From Diphasiastrum complanatum (taxonomy: Eukaryota; Streptophyta; Lycopodiopsida; Lycopodiales; Lycopodiaceae): 64,000 nt of DNA. The number at the start of each line of letters is the position of its first letter. Position 1 is the first letter of the stretch. The stretch lies in contig CM055102.1 of the NCBI GenBank assembly GCA_029204225.1, positions 4,048,279 through 4,112,278 on the forward strand. The letters run 5' to 3'. This document shows, in pieces, positions 1-11,564 of this stretch. The translations under genes and the position numbers were made by a program. The notes beneath the pieces were generated by a model that did not search any database, had not been told where the DNA came from, and saw nothing but the letters and a program-made list of their open reading frames with translations.

Positions 1-641
1 TTCGAATACCGAAGTAGCATCATACTAACTCATTTATGCTTTCGGTCATTATGACTATCAATAGTTGAGTACTATCAAACAACTACTTGCCTATGAACAG
101 GAAAAACAATTTCACATAGAACAACTTCAGTCTTCAAACATTACTCGCTCAAGACATGAGTAATTCATTCCTACTTAGGTGGAGTGCTGGCGTAAGATCT
201 TAAAAACCCTCATCCTACTCCATATTTGAATATCTCCATCACCTAGAACAAATAGTCGTTCTCAAGAAAGTTCTCAACAATACAAAAATACTTACAAACT
301 AGATAGTTGGTGTATTCTCCAAGTGGGTATCTTTCCAAGTTGCCTCTCCTCTAAAATAGTATGTGCTTTGGAGGAAGGAACCTTTTTGCCCAAATTGGCC
401 TTGTCCACGCTTCCCAACCTAGATAGTTCGCTTCCCGCTCTAGATTTTATCCATTTGTTTGGGTGGTCCTATTAGTCAACCCCTATGGTTGTAGATGGCC
501 CTCATTCCATTGAGATCTCATTGTTTCTAGCTTTCTATGGATATGCTATCTTGAATGCTTTGTACTTTTCTTGCTCTTAGCTTTACTTTTATTGTAATTA
601 CTATTTGCTTAGATTTGGCACATGATATTTCTTGATTTCTT

Positions 642-653
642 GCTCTGATACCA
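642..653 (-). promoter_or_regulatory. Primer-binding site of a minus-strand Copia-type element
   Basis: The + strand reads GCTCTGATACCA, whose reverse complement TGGTATCAGAGC is the classic plant Copia primer site for initiator tRNA-Met. The next bases (ATGAAATTTCATG) would be the end of a minus-strand LTR, but no partner LTR could be delimited. The sequence to the left (1-641) would then be leader and gag of that element. I could not read a convincing gag there. Confidence 0.55.
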
Positions 654-675
654 TGAAATTTCATGTGCTCTTAGC

Positions 676-1469
676 TTGATATGGTATACAATTTGGCAAC
701 TGTTATACATGAAAGGAGAGCTAAGTCAGTCAAATCAGAATTCCTTGTCTATGGTCCACACACATGCCCAATGGTTGAAAAAGCCCCCAGTCATAGAGAG
801 GATATTGAATGAGAAACATATTCAGTGTTACAATTGTGGAGAAAACCACCACATAGTTGAGTGCCCTTACAAAGGCAGTTACAATCTCATCTATAGAGAA
901 TGTGGCCATGCTCACTATTATAAAGATTTTCTATTCCAACCAGTGAAACCACAAGGTGATGCACCTATCAATTTGGCAACTGTTATACATGAAAGGAGAG
1001 CTAAGTCGGTTAAATCAGAAGTCCTTGTCTATGGTCCATACACGTGCCCAATGGTTGAAAAATCCCCCAGTCATAGAGAGGCTATTGAATGAGAAACATA
1101 GTCACCCCCATATGATAAGCCGCTACACTTGACCTATTGGACCTAGAGAGTACTCAAATCCACAAAAACAGAAAAAGCGATATATCAAAGATAAGAGAAT
1201 GGATTCAAAAAGAACAAGCCAAAGCTCTCACTGGTGATCTCAATCGGCCGATAGAACCTATAGACTCAGCTGGACCTTCTAATCAAGCTGTGAATGCACC
1301 TATCTCACTTATGAACTCTGAAGGATTTTCTCCTCCGGAATTCAATAAAGAACCATTCACATCCTTAGAACCAGAAGGGAGTGGAACTGAGGCCTTAACC
1401 GCCTTGTTGTCCAGTCAAGTCACCATCCCCTTGGGTGTGAAGCATGCAAACTGTAAACAAGAAAACTGA
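676..1469 (+). pseudogene. Zinc-knuckle gag-like remnant
   Basis: Two short frames (676-1092 and 1137-1469) make a cysteine-rich segment, then a Ser/Pro/Glu-rich tail. The first has CYNCGENHHIVEC, a near-CCHC knuckle with one spacing error, and shortly after it a second Cys/His group (CGHAH). This arrangement resembles retroelement Gag nucleocapsid followed by a linker, but no protease or polymerase follows. The 130-bp duplication around it repeats part of the frame. It is probably a decayed retroelement gag; I do not recognise a host family. Confidence 0.35.
691..1100 (+). repeat. Direct repeat, two 130-bp copies spaced 280 bp
   Basis: Positions 691-820 and 971-1100 are the same 130 bases with seven substitutions by eye, about 95% identical, and no indels. 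Both copies start at ATTTGGCAAC and end at GAGAAACATA. The 150 bases between them hold the zinc-knuckle-like segment. This is a recent partial tandem duplication inside a decayed gag-like ORF. Confidence 0.9.
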
Positions 1470-2813
1470 AAACATTAATTGGAAAATGTAAATTGGTGAC
1501 TCTCTAAGCTGTGACAGATTTAGACTTTGGATTGTGAATGCATTCTAGATTAATGGTGGATGCAAATGAGTTCTTAGAACTCCTATGATCCTGTAGGTTG
1601 CTGACTCGAGGAGGTTTGATTGACAAACCTATTTCCTCTCAGTCTCAATAAAATCTGATTTGGTGAGGGTTGAGACCTCTGTTTAGATAAAAGCAAGTGT
1701 AGAGAGGGTCGCAACAAAGCTTGTTAGCATGGAGTAGAAAAGAAAAAAGACCCTTCAAAAGAGTTGCATGATAGGAACTTGTTTAGAAACCTCTGCTCAA
1801 AGTAAGTGAGGTCATAGAGAGATGCAGTAATAACCTGCTTTAGCAAAGAGTGAAAACTTAGAAAAGAGATTGCATGAATTTAAAATCTCTGCTAACTGTA
1901 ATCAGCGACTGCTAAACATCCATCTTGGAGTCAAGATGAAGCGAATTTGGATCTGGGAATCCTTTTGATTCTGCCGGGATCTTCTGGTTCATGCCTCATG
2001 CCCTATGGAATCCTCATATGAGAGGATCTATGAGTGACTTAGGGTCGTGGGAAGCCTTTGAGGTTTCATTCCAGCTGTTGATGCGCACCATCAGACCTGC
2101 AAAACAACAATTGAGTGTTGTGGAAATACTTGAGATTGTGTGAATCTCACAAGCATTTTCATTAAGTGATTGCTTACTTGTGAGAAATTTGCTTATCTTC
2201 CAGATTGTAGTTTATAAGTGCTTGTGTGCAAAGTTCAGTCTATATCTCCAAATTTATAGGAGACAGATAAATCTATTAAGATACAAATAGGTGTTGATTT
2301 CTTGCATATGATGCTAGGAATGGGACTATTAACTCATCAGAGTAAGTGCAATACTTTGGTTTGAGTTATGATTGTCTGAGACTTGATGGATCTCCTAGAG
2401 ATTTTAGATGACTGAATTGTGGTATTTTAGAATATTTGGATATTCTAAGAATATTTGTACCAAGAAGCCTTATTTTTTGCAAGAAATTGACATAAAATCT
2501 CTTCAACTTTTGGATTTAATTTCTGAAATAAAGTAAATCATGTAACTGGGGTCACATGAAGGTGATGAAATTTTGTTTTGGAGTAGATCAACCCATTTGG
2601 AGAATTTATAGCTTAGTGTATCTTTTGGAATTTGAGTTAGTATTCAAGAGTAGGGGCAAGCAATTTTAATATTGTTGCATCTCTAAGTACTTTTTCAGAT
2701 GGAAAGATCAGACTAAGAATAATGGTTCATGGGTAAGATTTGAAAGCTTAAGAAATAGTTTCATGTTTTCTTTTTTTTGTTCTAAGGATAGAACTTGTTT
2801 AAGAGAGGAAGAA
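1470..2813. other. No gene seen; probable retroelement 3' internal sequence
   Basis: No sustained reading frame or recognised domain was found on either strand. The stretch ends in a purine-rich run (AAGAGAGGAAGAA) directly before a TGTTACGG start that looks like an LTR. It is therefore best read as non-coding 3' internal sequence of a decayed element. Confidence 0.4.
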
Positions 2814-3470
2814 TGTTACGGCCATATTCGGTTAAGGACCTAGAATAGTCCTAATTTGGTAGACCGCCCTCTAGTATTCGAGATTATTGGTCACGTCTAG
2901 ATTTAATTCCACGTCGAGGCCTGTTGGTGACTAATGACCTTGAGAGGACCCAAACACTATTTATTAGTATAGTATTAAAATATTACCAATTATTATGGTC
3001 TTTCTTATCGTAAAATGATATGAATTGTGATATCAAATCTTTTGTACGAATGGTAAATAGTACTTTAAATGGTAAATGACTAATGACCTTGAGAGGACCC
3101 AGACATATGGAGTAGTGCATGTATGTGTGACTGATATAGGCAGGAGGTATGCATGAAGAGCTGTGACCTATTTATAGTTGACCTGCATGGGGATTGCATG
3201 TGCTCATGCACATGATCCTACTCTCTATATATTGAGGTAGTGATTATTCCGTCGGCGACTTGGTCTAGGTTACCTGTTGAGCTCTTCTCCTCTTGCTATC
3301 ACATTGGCATGGCTTGGGGGCTAGATCCAAGAGGATTCTCCAGGAGGGATCTAGGATTGGTTGGGTGGTTCTGCTCCACAATCTCTCTTGTGTTTTCCTA
3401 TCCTCATCTTAGGGGATTATCCCTAGTGGTCATTTCAATTTCCCTCTTTGCATGCACTACTAATAACTAA
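2814..3470 (+). repeat. Candidate Ty3-type LTR
   Basis: TGTTACGG follows a polypurine tract, the usual layout at the start of a plant Ty3 3' LTR. Inside, a 24-bp segment occurs twice (2929-2952 and 3078-3101), with an AT-rich stretch between. A TATA-like CTATATATTG lies near 3225. The 3' end is not defined, and no second LTR copy or target duplication was found in the window. Confidence 0.35.
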
Positions 3471-4932
3471 GTAGGCAAACACAAGACTAGCATAAGGAAG
3501 CTTTTTAGACTTTGCATAAGATCCACCAATCTTATTGATGCTAAAAGGGAACTTTAGAAAGTTGAGACCAATCTCCTTTTCCATTCCATCCTTCTTGTTA
3601 GCAATAACAAAAGCATCAAACTTGAAAAGTCTACCTTGTCTATTGCCCCTAGCAACCAAGATTTCTTCCTTTGTAATGAAACAAGCATCACCACCAAACT
3701 TTACCATGTATCCTTTCTCTATCATTCGACCAACACTTAACGAATTCTTTGAAAGTGAAAGAATGTAAAGAACACCATCAACTCTTGCTTTCCTATTAGT
3801 AGAAAGACAAATAGGAATTGAACCAATACCTTCAATCACACACTCACCACCATTGGCCATGTGAATTTCTTTCTTGGATCCATCATAAGTGGCCAAAGAA
3901 GTACAGAACTCCTTGTGACTAGTCATGTGTGAACTAGCTCCACTATCAATCCACCATGAATCTTTGTCAACTTCACTTGATATTGAGCTTGAAGAACACA
4001 TCAAAAGAGAATCACCACCACCTAGATCCTCATCATTAGTAGTAAAGTTGATTTGCTTGCTACCTTCATCTCCTTGCTTCTTCAAACATTCATTAGCAAA
4101 ATGCCCTTTGATTTCACAATAAAAGCATTTCAACTTAGACTTATCTTTCTTTTTGCCAAAAAAAGAAGTCTCACCTTGTTCTTGTCCTTTAGACCAATTG
4201 CCTTTGCCTTTGCCCTTGAACTTGCCTTTGATGAACATAGGTTCCTCTTCATAATGAGATGTCGATATAGATCCGCCTCTTCTTTATTGAAGTCTATACT
4301 CCTTATTCACCAAGATCTCTTGCAAATCCACAGTACTTGGCAAACTCTTTTGAATAGCAAAACTTTGAACAAGATTAGCATGATCATCCAGCAAGCCATT
4401 AAGTATAACTTGAACAAGTTCTATCTCCTTAATGCTTTCATCAATACATGCTAACTCATCATTGAATGCTTTCACCCTCAAAACAAAAGCATGAGTACTC
4501 TCTTCCTTCTTTTCCAAACTTTGAAAGATTTGCCTCCTAAGAATAAGCACTCTTGATGTAGACTTGGATTCATAAAGCTTCTTCAAAGCTTCCCACGCCT
4601 CCAAAGATGATGTGCACTTACCAATCTCCTTGAGAAGTTCATTGGTAACATTCATCTTAATCATGTGCCTCTAGAGCCCTTTTGGCCCTCTTATCATACC
4701 TCATTTGATCTTGTTGAGTTGCTGGTCTCTCCTCCAACCCTACAACAATATCCAAAACATCATTCATCTCAAGAAGTGATTCCATCCTTCCTTTCCACAA
4801 TGAATAGTTACTTGAGGTAAGCCTATCATTGCCTTGCAACATGAATCCACCACTTGTAGCCATGTTGCAATGACCTGATCTTCTTCTTTCAACATGTTCC
4901 AATACACAAAGCACTCTCTTGATTGTCAACAA
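3435..4932 (-). pseudogene. Copia gag-protease remnant (minus strand)
   Basis: On the minus strand, reading from high to low coordinates, three frames follow in Copia order. Frame 4932-4657 gives a Gag N-terminus beginning MATSGGFMLQGNDRL. Frame 4664-4284 is the UBN2-type Gag domain. Frame 4238-3435 carries a perfect CCHC knuckle (CFYCEIKGHFANEC) and the aspartic protease motif WWIDSGASSHM. The frame ends within the gag-pre-integrase region; integrase, RT and RNase H are missing. Frame changes near 4660 and 4260 show decay. The primer site and LTR at 5453-6047 belong to it. It would have supplied particle protein and protease of an LTR retrotransposon and is not functional now. Confidence 0.85.
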
Positions 4933-5452
4933 ATGAACTCAAGAATAAATCACAAATATATGGAACCTCTCAAATCTCTTCTAGCACTTCTAACTTGAAA
5001 ATCAACATATAGAATAGTGAAATCTTGATCAACCTATGATCTATCCTCAATCTAATGATTCTTGCCACTCTCTAAGATTGAAACACACTCAAATGAAGTT
5101 CAGTAACCTCACAAAATAGAGATCCAATCAAAATTAGGGTTTTGACAAAATCACAAAAAATTGAATATCTCAAATTCTTTATGCAATTTCTAAAAACTTG
5201 ATATATCACCTTGTAGCCTCCAATGAGACATTTCTAATGCACCAAAAATTAGCTAATTCCAGTAAACCAAGTGTGAAATTGGAATTGATCAAGTATATAA
5301 ACCTATATGAGTTTTGACCTACAAAAGATCAATTCTACATATGCAAAAATGGAGATTTTTGAGTAGAAATCAATCTAGCATGCTCTAGCATTGGTAACTC
5401 CTCCAAATCTTTGATAAATGTGGTTGATCATTTCATAACCTGAAACACAATA

Positions 5453-5464
5453 GCTCTGATACCA
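5453..5464 (-). promoter_or_regulatory. Copia primer-binding site (tRNA-iMet), minus strand
   Basis: GCTCTGATACCA on + is the reverse complement of TGGTATCAGAGC. It directly abuts the LTR terminus TGTGAAGG at 5465, and the gag frame starts about 520 bases downstream on the minus strand, as expected for a Copia element. Confidence 0.85.
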
Positions 5465-6047
5465 TGTGAAGGATTTCAGATCATTCAAGATCCAATCCAT
5501 GTCCCTGATCTTTGGTTACAAAGAGAGCAAACCAACAATTCTACTAGTGTAGAAAAATCAGCATTTACATAAAAAAAATGAGATGCAAACTCTAAGAGAT
5601 ACTGATCAAACATGAACCAAAACATGATCATTCTACACATAGAATTGCAAGATAACGTCATGAGAGTGCACCAATGAGTAGTAGAACCCAAAGAGAACTA
5701 TGCATAATGATGAAATGAGAGAGAGAAGAGAGAAGATCCCTTTCTCCACGAGTTACAACAATATATAGCAAGTCCAAATCCTACTTTGCCACTTGGCTTT
5801 CCCTCCAATATAAAAAACCCTACTATTTTGGGACTAGATTCAATGTACCCAAAGTTCAAATTTGAATCTCTCTCAAACTAGACTACCAACTTTCTCCACA
5901 CTTTCAAAAAGTGTTTATTAAATGTATTTTAAACTAATATAACTTCAAAAAGTTTATCTCTAAGTCTAAAATGAGTTTTGGCCTCAATTGACAATTTACC
6001 AAAATATGACTAAACTTGTTGAAATCTCTCACGAACAATCTTTCACA
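5465..6047 (-). repeat. 583-bp LTR of the minus-strand Copia element
   Basis: The segment begins TGTGAAGG and ends CTTTCACA on +, so both ends carry the 6-bp inverted repeat TGTGAA/TTCACA. One side abuts a tRNA-Met primer site, the other a purine tract (GTTGAAGAGGGAG read on minus). A TATA-like ATATATAG lies near 5760. This is one LTR with element sequence on both sides: the 5' part of an element toward 3435 and a 3' part toward 6344. Confidence 0.75.
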
Positions 6048-6344
6048 CTCCCTCTTCAACTTTACTTTCATAACACTACTTCGATCTAACTTAAGAACTA
6101 GTCCCTTCTTAAGAATAGATCTTTTCTCTTTGATCCTATAGTAAAAATATTCATAATTGATATTGATAGTAGTGTCCATATTGGATGTTTCACTATTCTC
6201 TACATCAATTTTGCATAACATGATAAAAAAAATACATAAACTAATAGAAACATATATAATGAATGGATCCCTCCATGCATCAACCTTTGGACTCAGTAGA
6301 AAGTGAATTATGAGCTTGTAAAAGATGGAAGAGGTATAACTCAT
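6048..6344 (-). repeat. Copia 3' internal region with polypurine tract; second copy at 52040
   Basis: An open frame on minus (6344-5934) is related to the + strand frame at 52064-52246; both translate to Leu-Cys-Lys/Arg-Ile-Asp followed by a shared Asn-Tyr-Glu and Lys-rich pattern. Both copies run into a purine tract and a TGTG start, so I read them as the pre-polypurine-tract region of one Copia family rather than a host protein. A hydrophobic stretch near 6250 is probably fortuitous. Confidence 0.55.
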
Positions 6345-6559
6345 TCCAATTCAGTCACCTGATTTGGAACTTTTAACTTTCCATTGCAACAAGAACTTCA
6401 AAAGATTGTCTGAATAGATTCTTCAATAGGGTAAATGAACTTCTTAATGCCTTTTTACTTATGGAATCACACAATAACTATGTTTGCCCTTAATCTAGAC
6501 TCTACATGGAAGTGAAGATGCAAAAAAAAAGAGAAAAAATTTGGAAACAAAAGAACCCA

Positions 6560-8676
6560 ACAAATAATTTTTTTAGGTCATGCCACATTGGCATGGCATC
6601 TATGCATGATGGGCATGCATGGCTATGTATGTCGTAGCATCATCCAGTGCCACTCCTGCCGACTGCCCGCTGCCCGTCACTTTTTTTCTCTCTTGCTCAC
6701 TTTCCTCTTTCTCTCATTTTCTGTCTGTTTCGTCTTTTTCTTTAGTTTCGGGAGATCGAGGAAGCTTCTCTCTGTCGTCCCTCTCCCTATCTTCGAGCCT
6801 ATCTGCGAGGGAGCAAGCTTGGCGGTCTCGATCCATTTCTGCTACAAAGATCAGGTGACCCTCCCCCTGTCCTTAGATGTCATCGACGACATCGGATTCA
6901 TCCCTGCACTCAGTGATAAGCTAAATCTCTGCAAACCCATATAGCTGTTCATGACTGATTACGATTGCTATCGGTTTCGCTCACTTGCTTTCTGGTTGGT
7001 GATGTGCCGTTCAGATTACTTGAGCGCAAATGTCAATCTCTGATGTAGTCGGCATGCACAGGAGCTTGTTAGGTTGTTTAGGGCCTCTAGATCGGTTGCC
7101 GACATAGCTGAGCTGAGCTGAGCTGATGATCTGAAGCCTGGTTGTTCCTGCTCGAGCTACGATCTAGCTATTCTCTTTCTGAGTTGCATCGGAGGCTGGA
7201 GCACATTTTGCTTTGAGAAGCTGTTTGGAGCGTTGTTTTCTATCGCTAAAAGTCACAGGATGGACCATCAGCTGTAAAGCTCTCAGCATTCGAAAGCTAA
7301 CAGCCTTGATAGACATATTTTGCGTTTTCAGTTATATTGGTTTCAAAAGATGCGGGTTTATTAGCTAATCGATGCTGCATCAACATTTGAAAGGCTTTAC
7401 CGCTAACCAACGCAGTTGCATACTCTATAATGGTCAGATCCAGAGTGTCTATATCACGCATCTATTGTGAAGATGGAGCTATATTTGCAGGAACAGGGTG
7501 CTCCAAGGTCAAGTTCTCTTCAGATCGCCGGTGGGTCAGTTTTTAAGTGAGCACCAATTGAGGATACGGTACTTGCAAGGAATAATGCTAACATCAACGT
7601 GGTAGCCCGTACTTTATCAAGTTTAATTTAGTCTCCTTTGGGTTTCTGGATTTCGGCCAAATCCATGTCTACGACAAGACGGAGTATTGCTTGACTCCCC
7701 CGCTAACGTGCTAAGTAAACAGGCAATTGGCTTTGTACCTCTCTCCTCTCACTCATTAATCGCAGGTTGGTGTGGCTACTTAGATCGGTCATTGGCCTGA
7801 AGGATACCTGATTTTCGTCCTGGAGACACAAAGAAATTTACGCACAGTTGTTCGGTTTATGTCATTATTTGGCAAGTACAAGGCATCTAAGATTCCTGCT
7901 CGAAGCACTGATCAATTTGAGTGTGAAAATAGCTTAAATGCTGCAAATTCGAGAACTCTAGATCGTGTAGACCGTAAGGAAGTGATCACTTCTACTTGGT
8001 AATAGATGAGCTACCGGGTTTTTTGAGGAGCATTTTACGCGCTAAGCTGGTGGGGCATCCTAGCCTGGAAAAGTAAGCGTAGTTTTCCTGGACTGCACGC
8101 CGCACGGATCGCAGAGTTCAGGCAAGGAGATCAGTACTGTTTATCAAGATGTCATCAATCTGTATTAAGCTGAATATTACGAGAAAAACTGTTAGAGAAA
8201 ACCCTTAACAAGTAGGTATATCGATAATTGAAAGAAGCTCAACGTTGTAGCTGCATACATCTGTAGATATAAAAAGAATCAATTCTTTTATAGAAATAGC
8301 TTCGTAGCTACATCTTCTCCTGCATTCGCAGGGTGATTTATTCAATCTGCCAGTTTTTTAGAGATATGATGAAACTGAGCTCAAACATTATCATGAATGG
8401 AGCAGTAAAGCAACATAACACGAAATGAAAAGTTGGACACAAGCCATGGAGAACAACTCCATTACGTCATTAGCTATCAACCCTAACGGCTGACATGGAT
8501 CAGAAAAAAAATGATGCGAAGTGTGGCCGGTAGCTAGTTGCACAGATTAGTTAAGGTAAAACACACTCGCTAAATTGAAGCTGAACGCTAGGATAGGATA
8601 CAACTTTAAATGCAGAGGAAGAGAGCGGAAGTTTTCTATCCTTCAATTCCAAAAGAAACTAGAAGAGAACAACTCA
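6560..8676 (+). promoter_or_regulatory. Upstream region and possible 5' leader of the bHLH gene
   Basis: Base composition shifts from AT-rich retroelement sequence to a mixed, pyrimidine-rich stretch (6660-6800) typical of plant 5' leaders. Splice-donor-like GTGACC follows ATCAG at about 6854. A short GCTGA tandem run lies at 7107-7126. The ORFs in this area have no recognisable domain. No retroelement motif was seen from about 6600 to the coding region, so this is the likely promoter plus an intron-containing 5' UTR. The transcription start cannot be fixed from sequence alone. Confidence 0.4.
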
Positions 8677-9050
8677 ATGTGGGCACATGAGGAGGTGCCT
8701 GATCGGCCTGTGAGTTTGGATTGTTTCCTCCTGGAAGCCACTGCAGCTTCCGGGATTATGCAGGTGCTGCCATCCTCTAGAAGTCTCGAAGCAAATTGGC
8801 AGCAAGCGGCAAGTCTGGTGCAAAGTCCATTGAGCAGCAGCTCGGACGGTAGCGCCACCACGTCTTCAACTCAATCTGAATGTCCAGCCATCTCGCCTAA
8901 GCAGGATTTGAAAGTCCTTCCGCATGCACCATCTTCTGCTTCGACTCGAAACATGTCTCTTTCTCTCTCTCAAACTCCAACATCCTTCTGCAGGCTGATA
9001 GATTTGTGTCCTGCTATGGAGAAATTTGTGCGACCTTGTTCAGATGACAG
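8677..9050 (+). other. Open Ser-rich frame just upstream of the bHLH gene; possible first exon
   Basis: Starting at an ATG with the sequence MWAHEEVPDRP, the frame stays open for about 120 codons and is rich in Ser, Thr and Gln, like activation regions of transcription factors. A strong donor GTGAGT lies at 8710, and an acceptor ending at 9115 would join it in phase to GAG AGT GCC before the ATG at 9125. It may thus be a short first exon, or a 5' UTR ORF. No domain is recognised. Confidence 0.35.
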
Positions 9051-9124
9051 ACTGAATTCGTTTTATATTGTGCAGATATACTTCAAATTGCTTGAGCGTT
9101 GTTGTAGAAAATCAGGAGAGTGCC

Positions 9125-9356
9125 ATGTCCAGTGATTGGTGGGCATCTGGGGAGCAACATGTCTCGCCATGGCCGTCCAACTATGCTCAACCTTCCGCTG
9201 CGCCCCTGAGCAGCAATGGTTTGGCAGAACTGGAGGGGGGAGACTGGTCTCCTTCTCAGCTTGCAGCTCTAGCTCCAGGCTCAGTTTTTTCTGGTACCGA
9301 ATTGGAAAGCTCATCAGGCAGCAACGTTGGTTGGAGCAGTGCAATGCTACTGTAAG

Positions 9357-9438
<82 letters not shown>

Positions 9439-11564
9439 TTGCTCAATAGTTTGTTTCTGTATGTTTTAGCACTGCAATCGTGTGAGAGTTAGTTTCTTTG
9501 GGCAGAGGGTGTGCAAACATTGAAGCAACCCAAACTATCGAGTACTCTTCAGCTGAAATCTTACGTGAGGCCTTGTACCCTAGACAACTACTGCGAAACA
9601 CAATACCATCAGAAAGCTGCATGATGGAGCCAGACGAAATGCAAGCTTGGCAAACTAACGTTGCCAAGAGTCTTGGGCTGGTCGAACCAAACCACAGCAT
9701 GTACAATTTTGATGCTCCTTTTCATTACGCACTCAGTCAAGATGAAAGTCACAGTAGCAGGCTTCTGGATCTGGAAGCCTGGCCCACGTCCATGGCTGAT
9801 CACTCACGCAGATCCATCAATCCCATGAGTTTATCTTCACAGAAGCCATATGCATCTTCAGACTCTACAGATTCATTCAAATTTGACACCACAGCTAATA
9901 AGATTAAACAAGAGCTGCCAGACACTTACTACGACAGATCTTCCAGCGTGCCTCTAAGCAGCCTGAGTACGTCAGGAAAAACGAATGCGGGTGGTGACAA
10001 CGCACACTTACTTTCACAAGCTAATAGGCCGTTGCTGGAATCCTTTACTAGTTGCGAGCTCCCTCAGCTCCATAGCTTTTCCACTCATGATATGGGGAGT
10101 CAATGGGGTGCCCACTCCAGCAGGTTACCAACCATGCTCTCTCAAGTATTACCCTACGCAGTTTCTCGACAATCAAATCCACTCGGGAGCACTGCAGGAA
10201 AAATTTTGTTTGAAAGCCCTCCTACTCGATCGGATCACCTGCCATTTCACAGAATATCTGAAGTCATTTCCTTCACGAAATCTGGAGGTCAAACATCTGC
10301 AACAGACAGCAACAGTTCCGGTTTTTCTTTGCTGAATAGGAACATGGTAAGAAGAACCTGACTGCTGAGCGAAAGGCTATTGCTAGTTTGTTCATCGTAT
10401 TGTCTTTTGCCGTTCACCTTAATTTGCTTGCATTGAGTGTGAATCGTGATGCAGCTAAATTCACACTAATCTCTTGTTGACTTTGAGAATTGGTAGGATG
10501 AACCTGACAGTGAAGGCCGAAATCTTCAAAATGACAAAAAGAGAGCTATGCCCTCCATAGCAGCTCCAGCTGAAAGCACATCGGAGCAGTTGTTTAAGAG
10601 GCCAAGGCTGGATCCAACCCCTACTCTTCCCTTCAAGGTAATTCATTCATTGAACATTCACAGGGTTTATCTGCAGCTTTTTTCCAGGTATCGTTGCCCT
10701 AGAATTCAAGGAACAAGAAAATTCTTATTTCGATTCTGCTGTGGATAAAGGTCCGAAAAGAAAAACTTGGAGAGAAGATCACTGCACTGCAACAGTTGGT
10801 ATCTCCATTTGGTAAGGTGAGCTTTCGTGATTCTTGTTTCCCCTATTCGAGTATGCAACAGCAGCGTCCAGAAGGTATCAAAGGTTGCAACTTTTTGTGT
10901 AGCTGATGTTGAATTCGCATTTGATTTTGCAGACCGACACTGCTTCCGTTTTGCATGAAGCCATAGGCTACATCAGATTTTTGCACGAACAGGTTCAGGT
11001 GGGTCTTCAAATCCCGCAGAAACAAACAGTTTATTTTTCTGACCCCCCGCTATATTCTGACTATAGATTTACTTGAACGCAGGTGCTGAGCAAGCCATAC
11101 ATGAAGAGTATTAGCATGTCTTCTCGCCAAAACGTACTCAAATGCACCTTCACTATTCTATCAACTTCCTGTAACTTCTAAGTTCTTTGCATTGCACCGC
11201 TTGATCATGTTCATGTAGCGTGAAATTCTTTTCCATGTTCTCACGATGAAAGCAAACGTATTAACATTTCTATCCAGTTCCTGGATCTTACGAGATTAAT
11301 ATATTCTAAACTTAATCTCAGCTCCACATTCCATTCCTTTGGTGAATATGATCAAATATACCATATTGGTGTTTTTTCCATCTGCAGGAAGCTGGGAAGA
11401 ACTCTTGGAATTCGGACAAGACAAAGCTGGATGGAGAAGAGCCCAAGCAGGATCTAAGGAGTAGGGGCCTTTGCTTGGTTCCTGTTTCATGTACTCAACA
11501 AATCACCAATGATAATGGTGCAGATTATTGGACCAGTCCAGCAATTGGAGGTATCTCCAGGTGA
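9125..11564 (+). CDS. bHLH transcription factor, bHLH110/112/123-like, seven exons
   Basis: Proposed exons are 9125-9351, 9506-10346, 10497-10637, 10751-10816, 10933-10998, 11083-11133 and 11388-11564. All introns are GT..AG and all phases join, giving about 522 residues. The N-terminus has a Trp-Trp (SSDWWAS) as in this subfamily, then a long Ser-rich region. The bHLH lies near residues 395-450: VRKEKLGEKITALQQLV, then SPFGKTDTASVLHEAI, then GYIRFLHEQVQ, split over exons 4-6. The C-terminus has the subfamily signature DLRSRGLCLVPVSCT. The basic part lacks the usual His-Glu-Arg, so E-box binding may be weak or altered. Its role would be nuclear transcription control; Arabidopsis relatives act in stress and root development. 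Start could be further upstream (8677). No break is seen. Confidence 0.88.
9359..9434 (+). repeat. (CT)38 microsatellite in bHLH intron 1
   Basis: An uninterrupted CT run of 76 bases starts seven bases after the GT donor of the first annotated intron (9352-9505). It will be highly polymorphic, and its position at the donor could influence splicing of this exon. Confidence 0.97.

Noticed and set aside
5934-6344. Host membrane protein of 136 aa
   Set aside because: A related copy at 52040-52250 also lies before a purine tract and LTR start, so it is retroelement 3' sequence.
6588-6944. 118- and 79-codon ORFs in the pyrimidine-rich region
   Set aside because: Low-complexity Ser/Phe/Leu frames without domain; better explained as 5' leader of the bHLH gene.
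9063-9492. Arg-Glu and Leu-Ser repeat ORFs over the CT run
   Set aside because: Translations of the intronic (CT)38 repeat.
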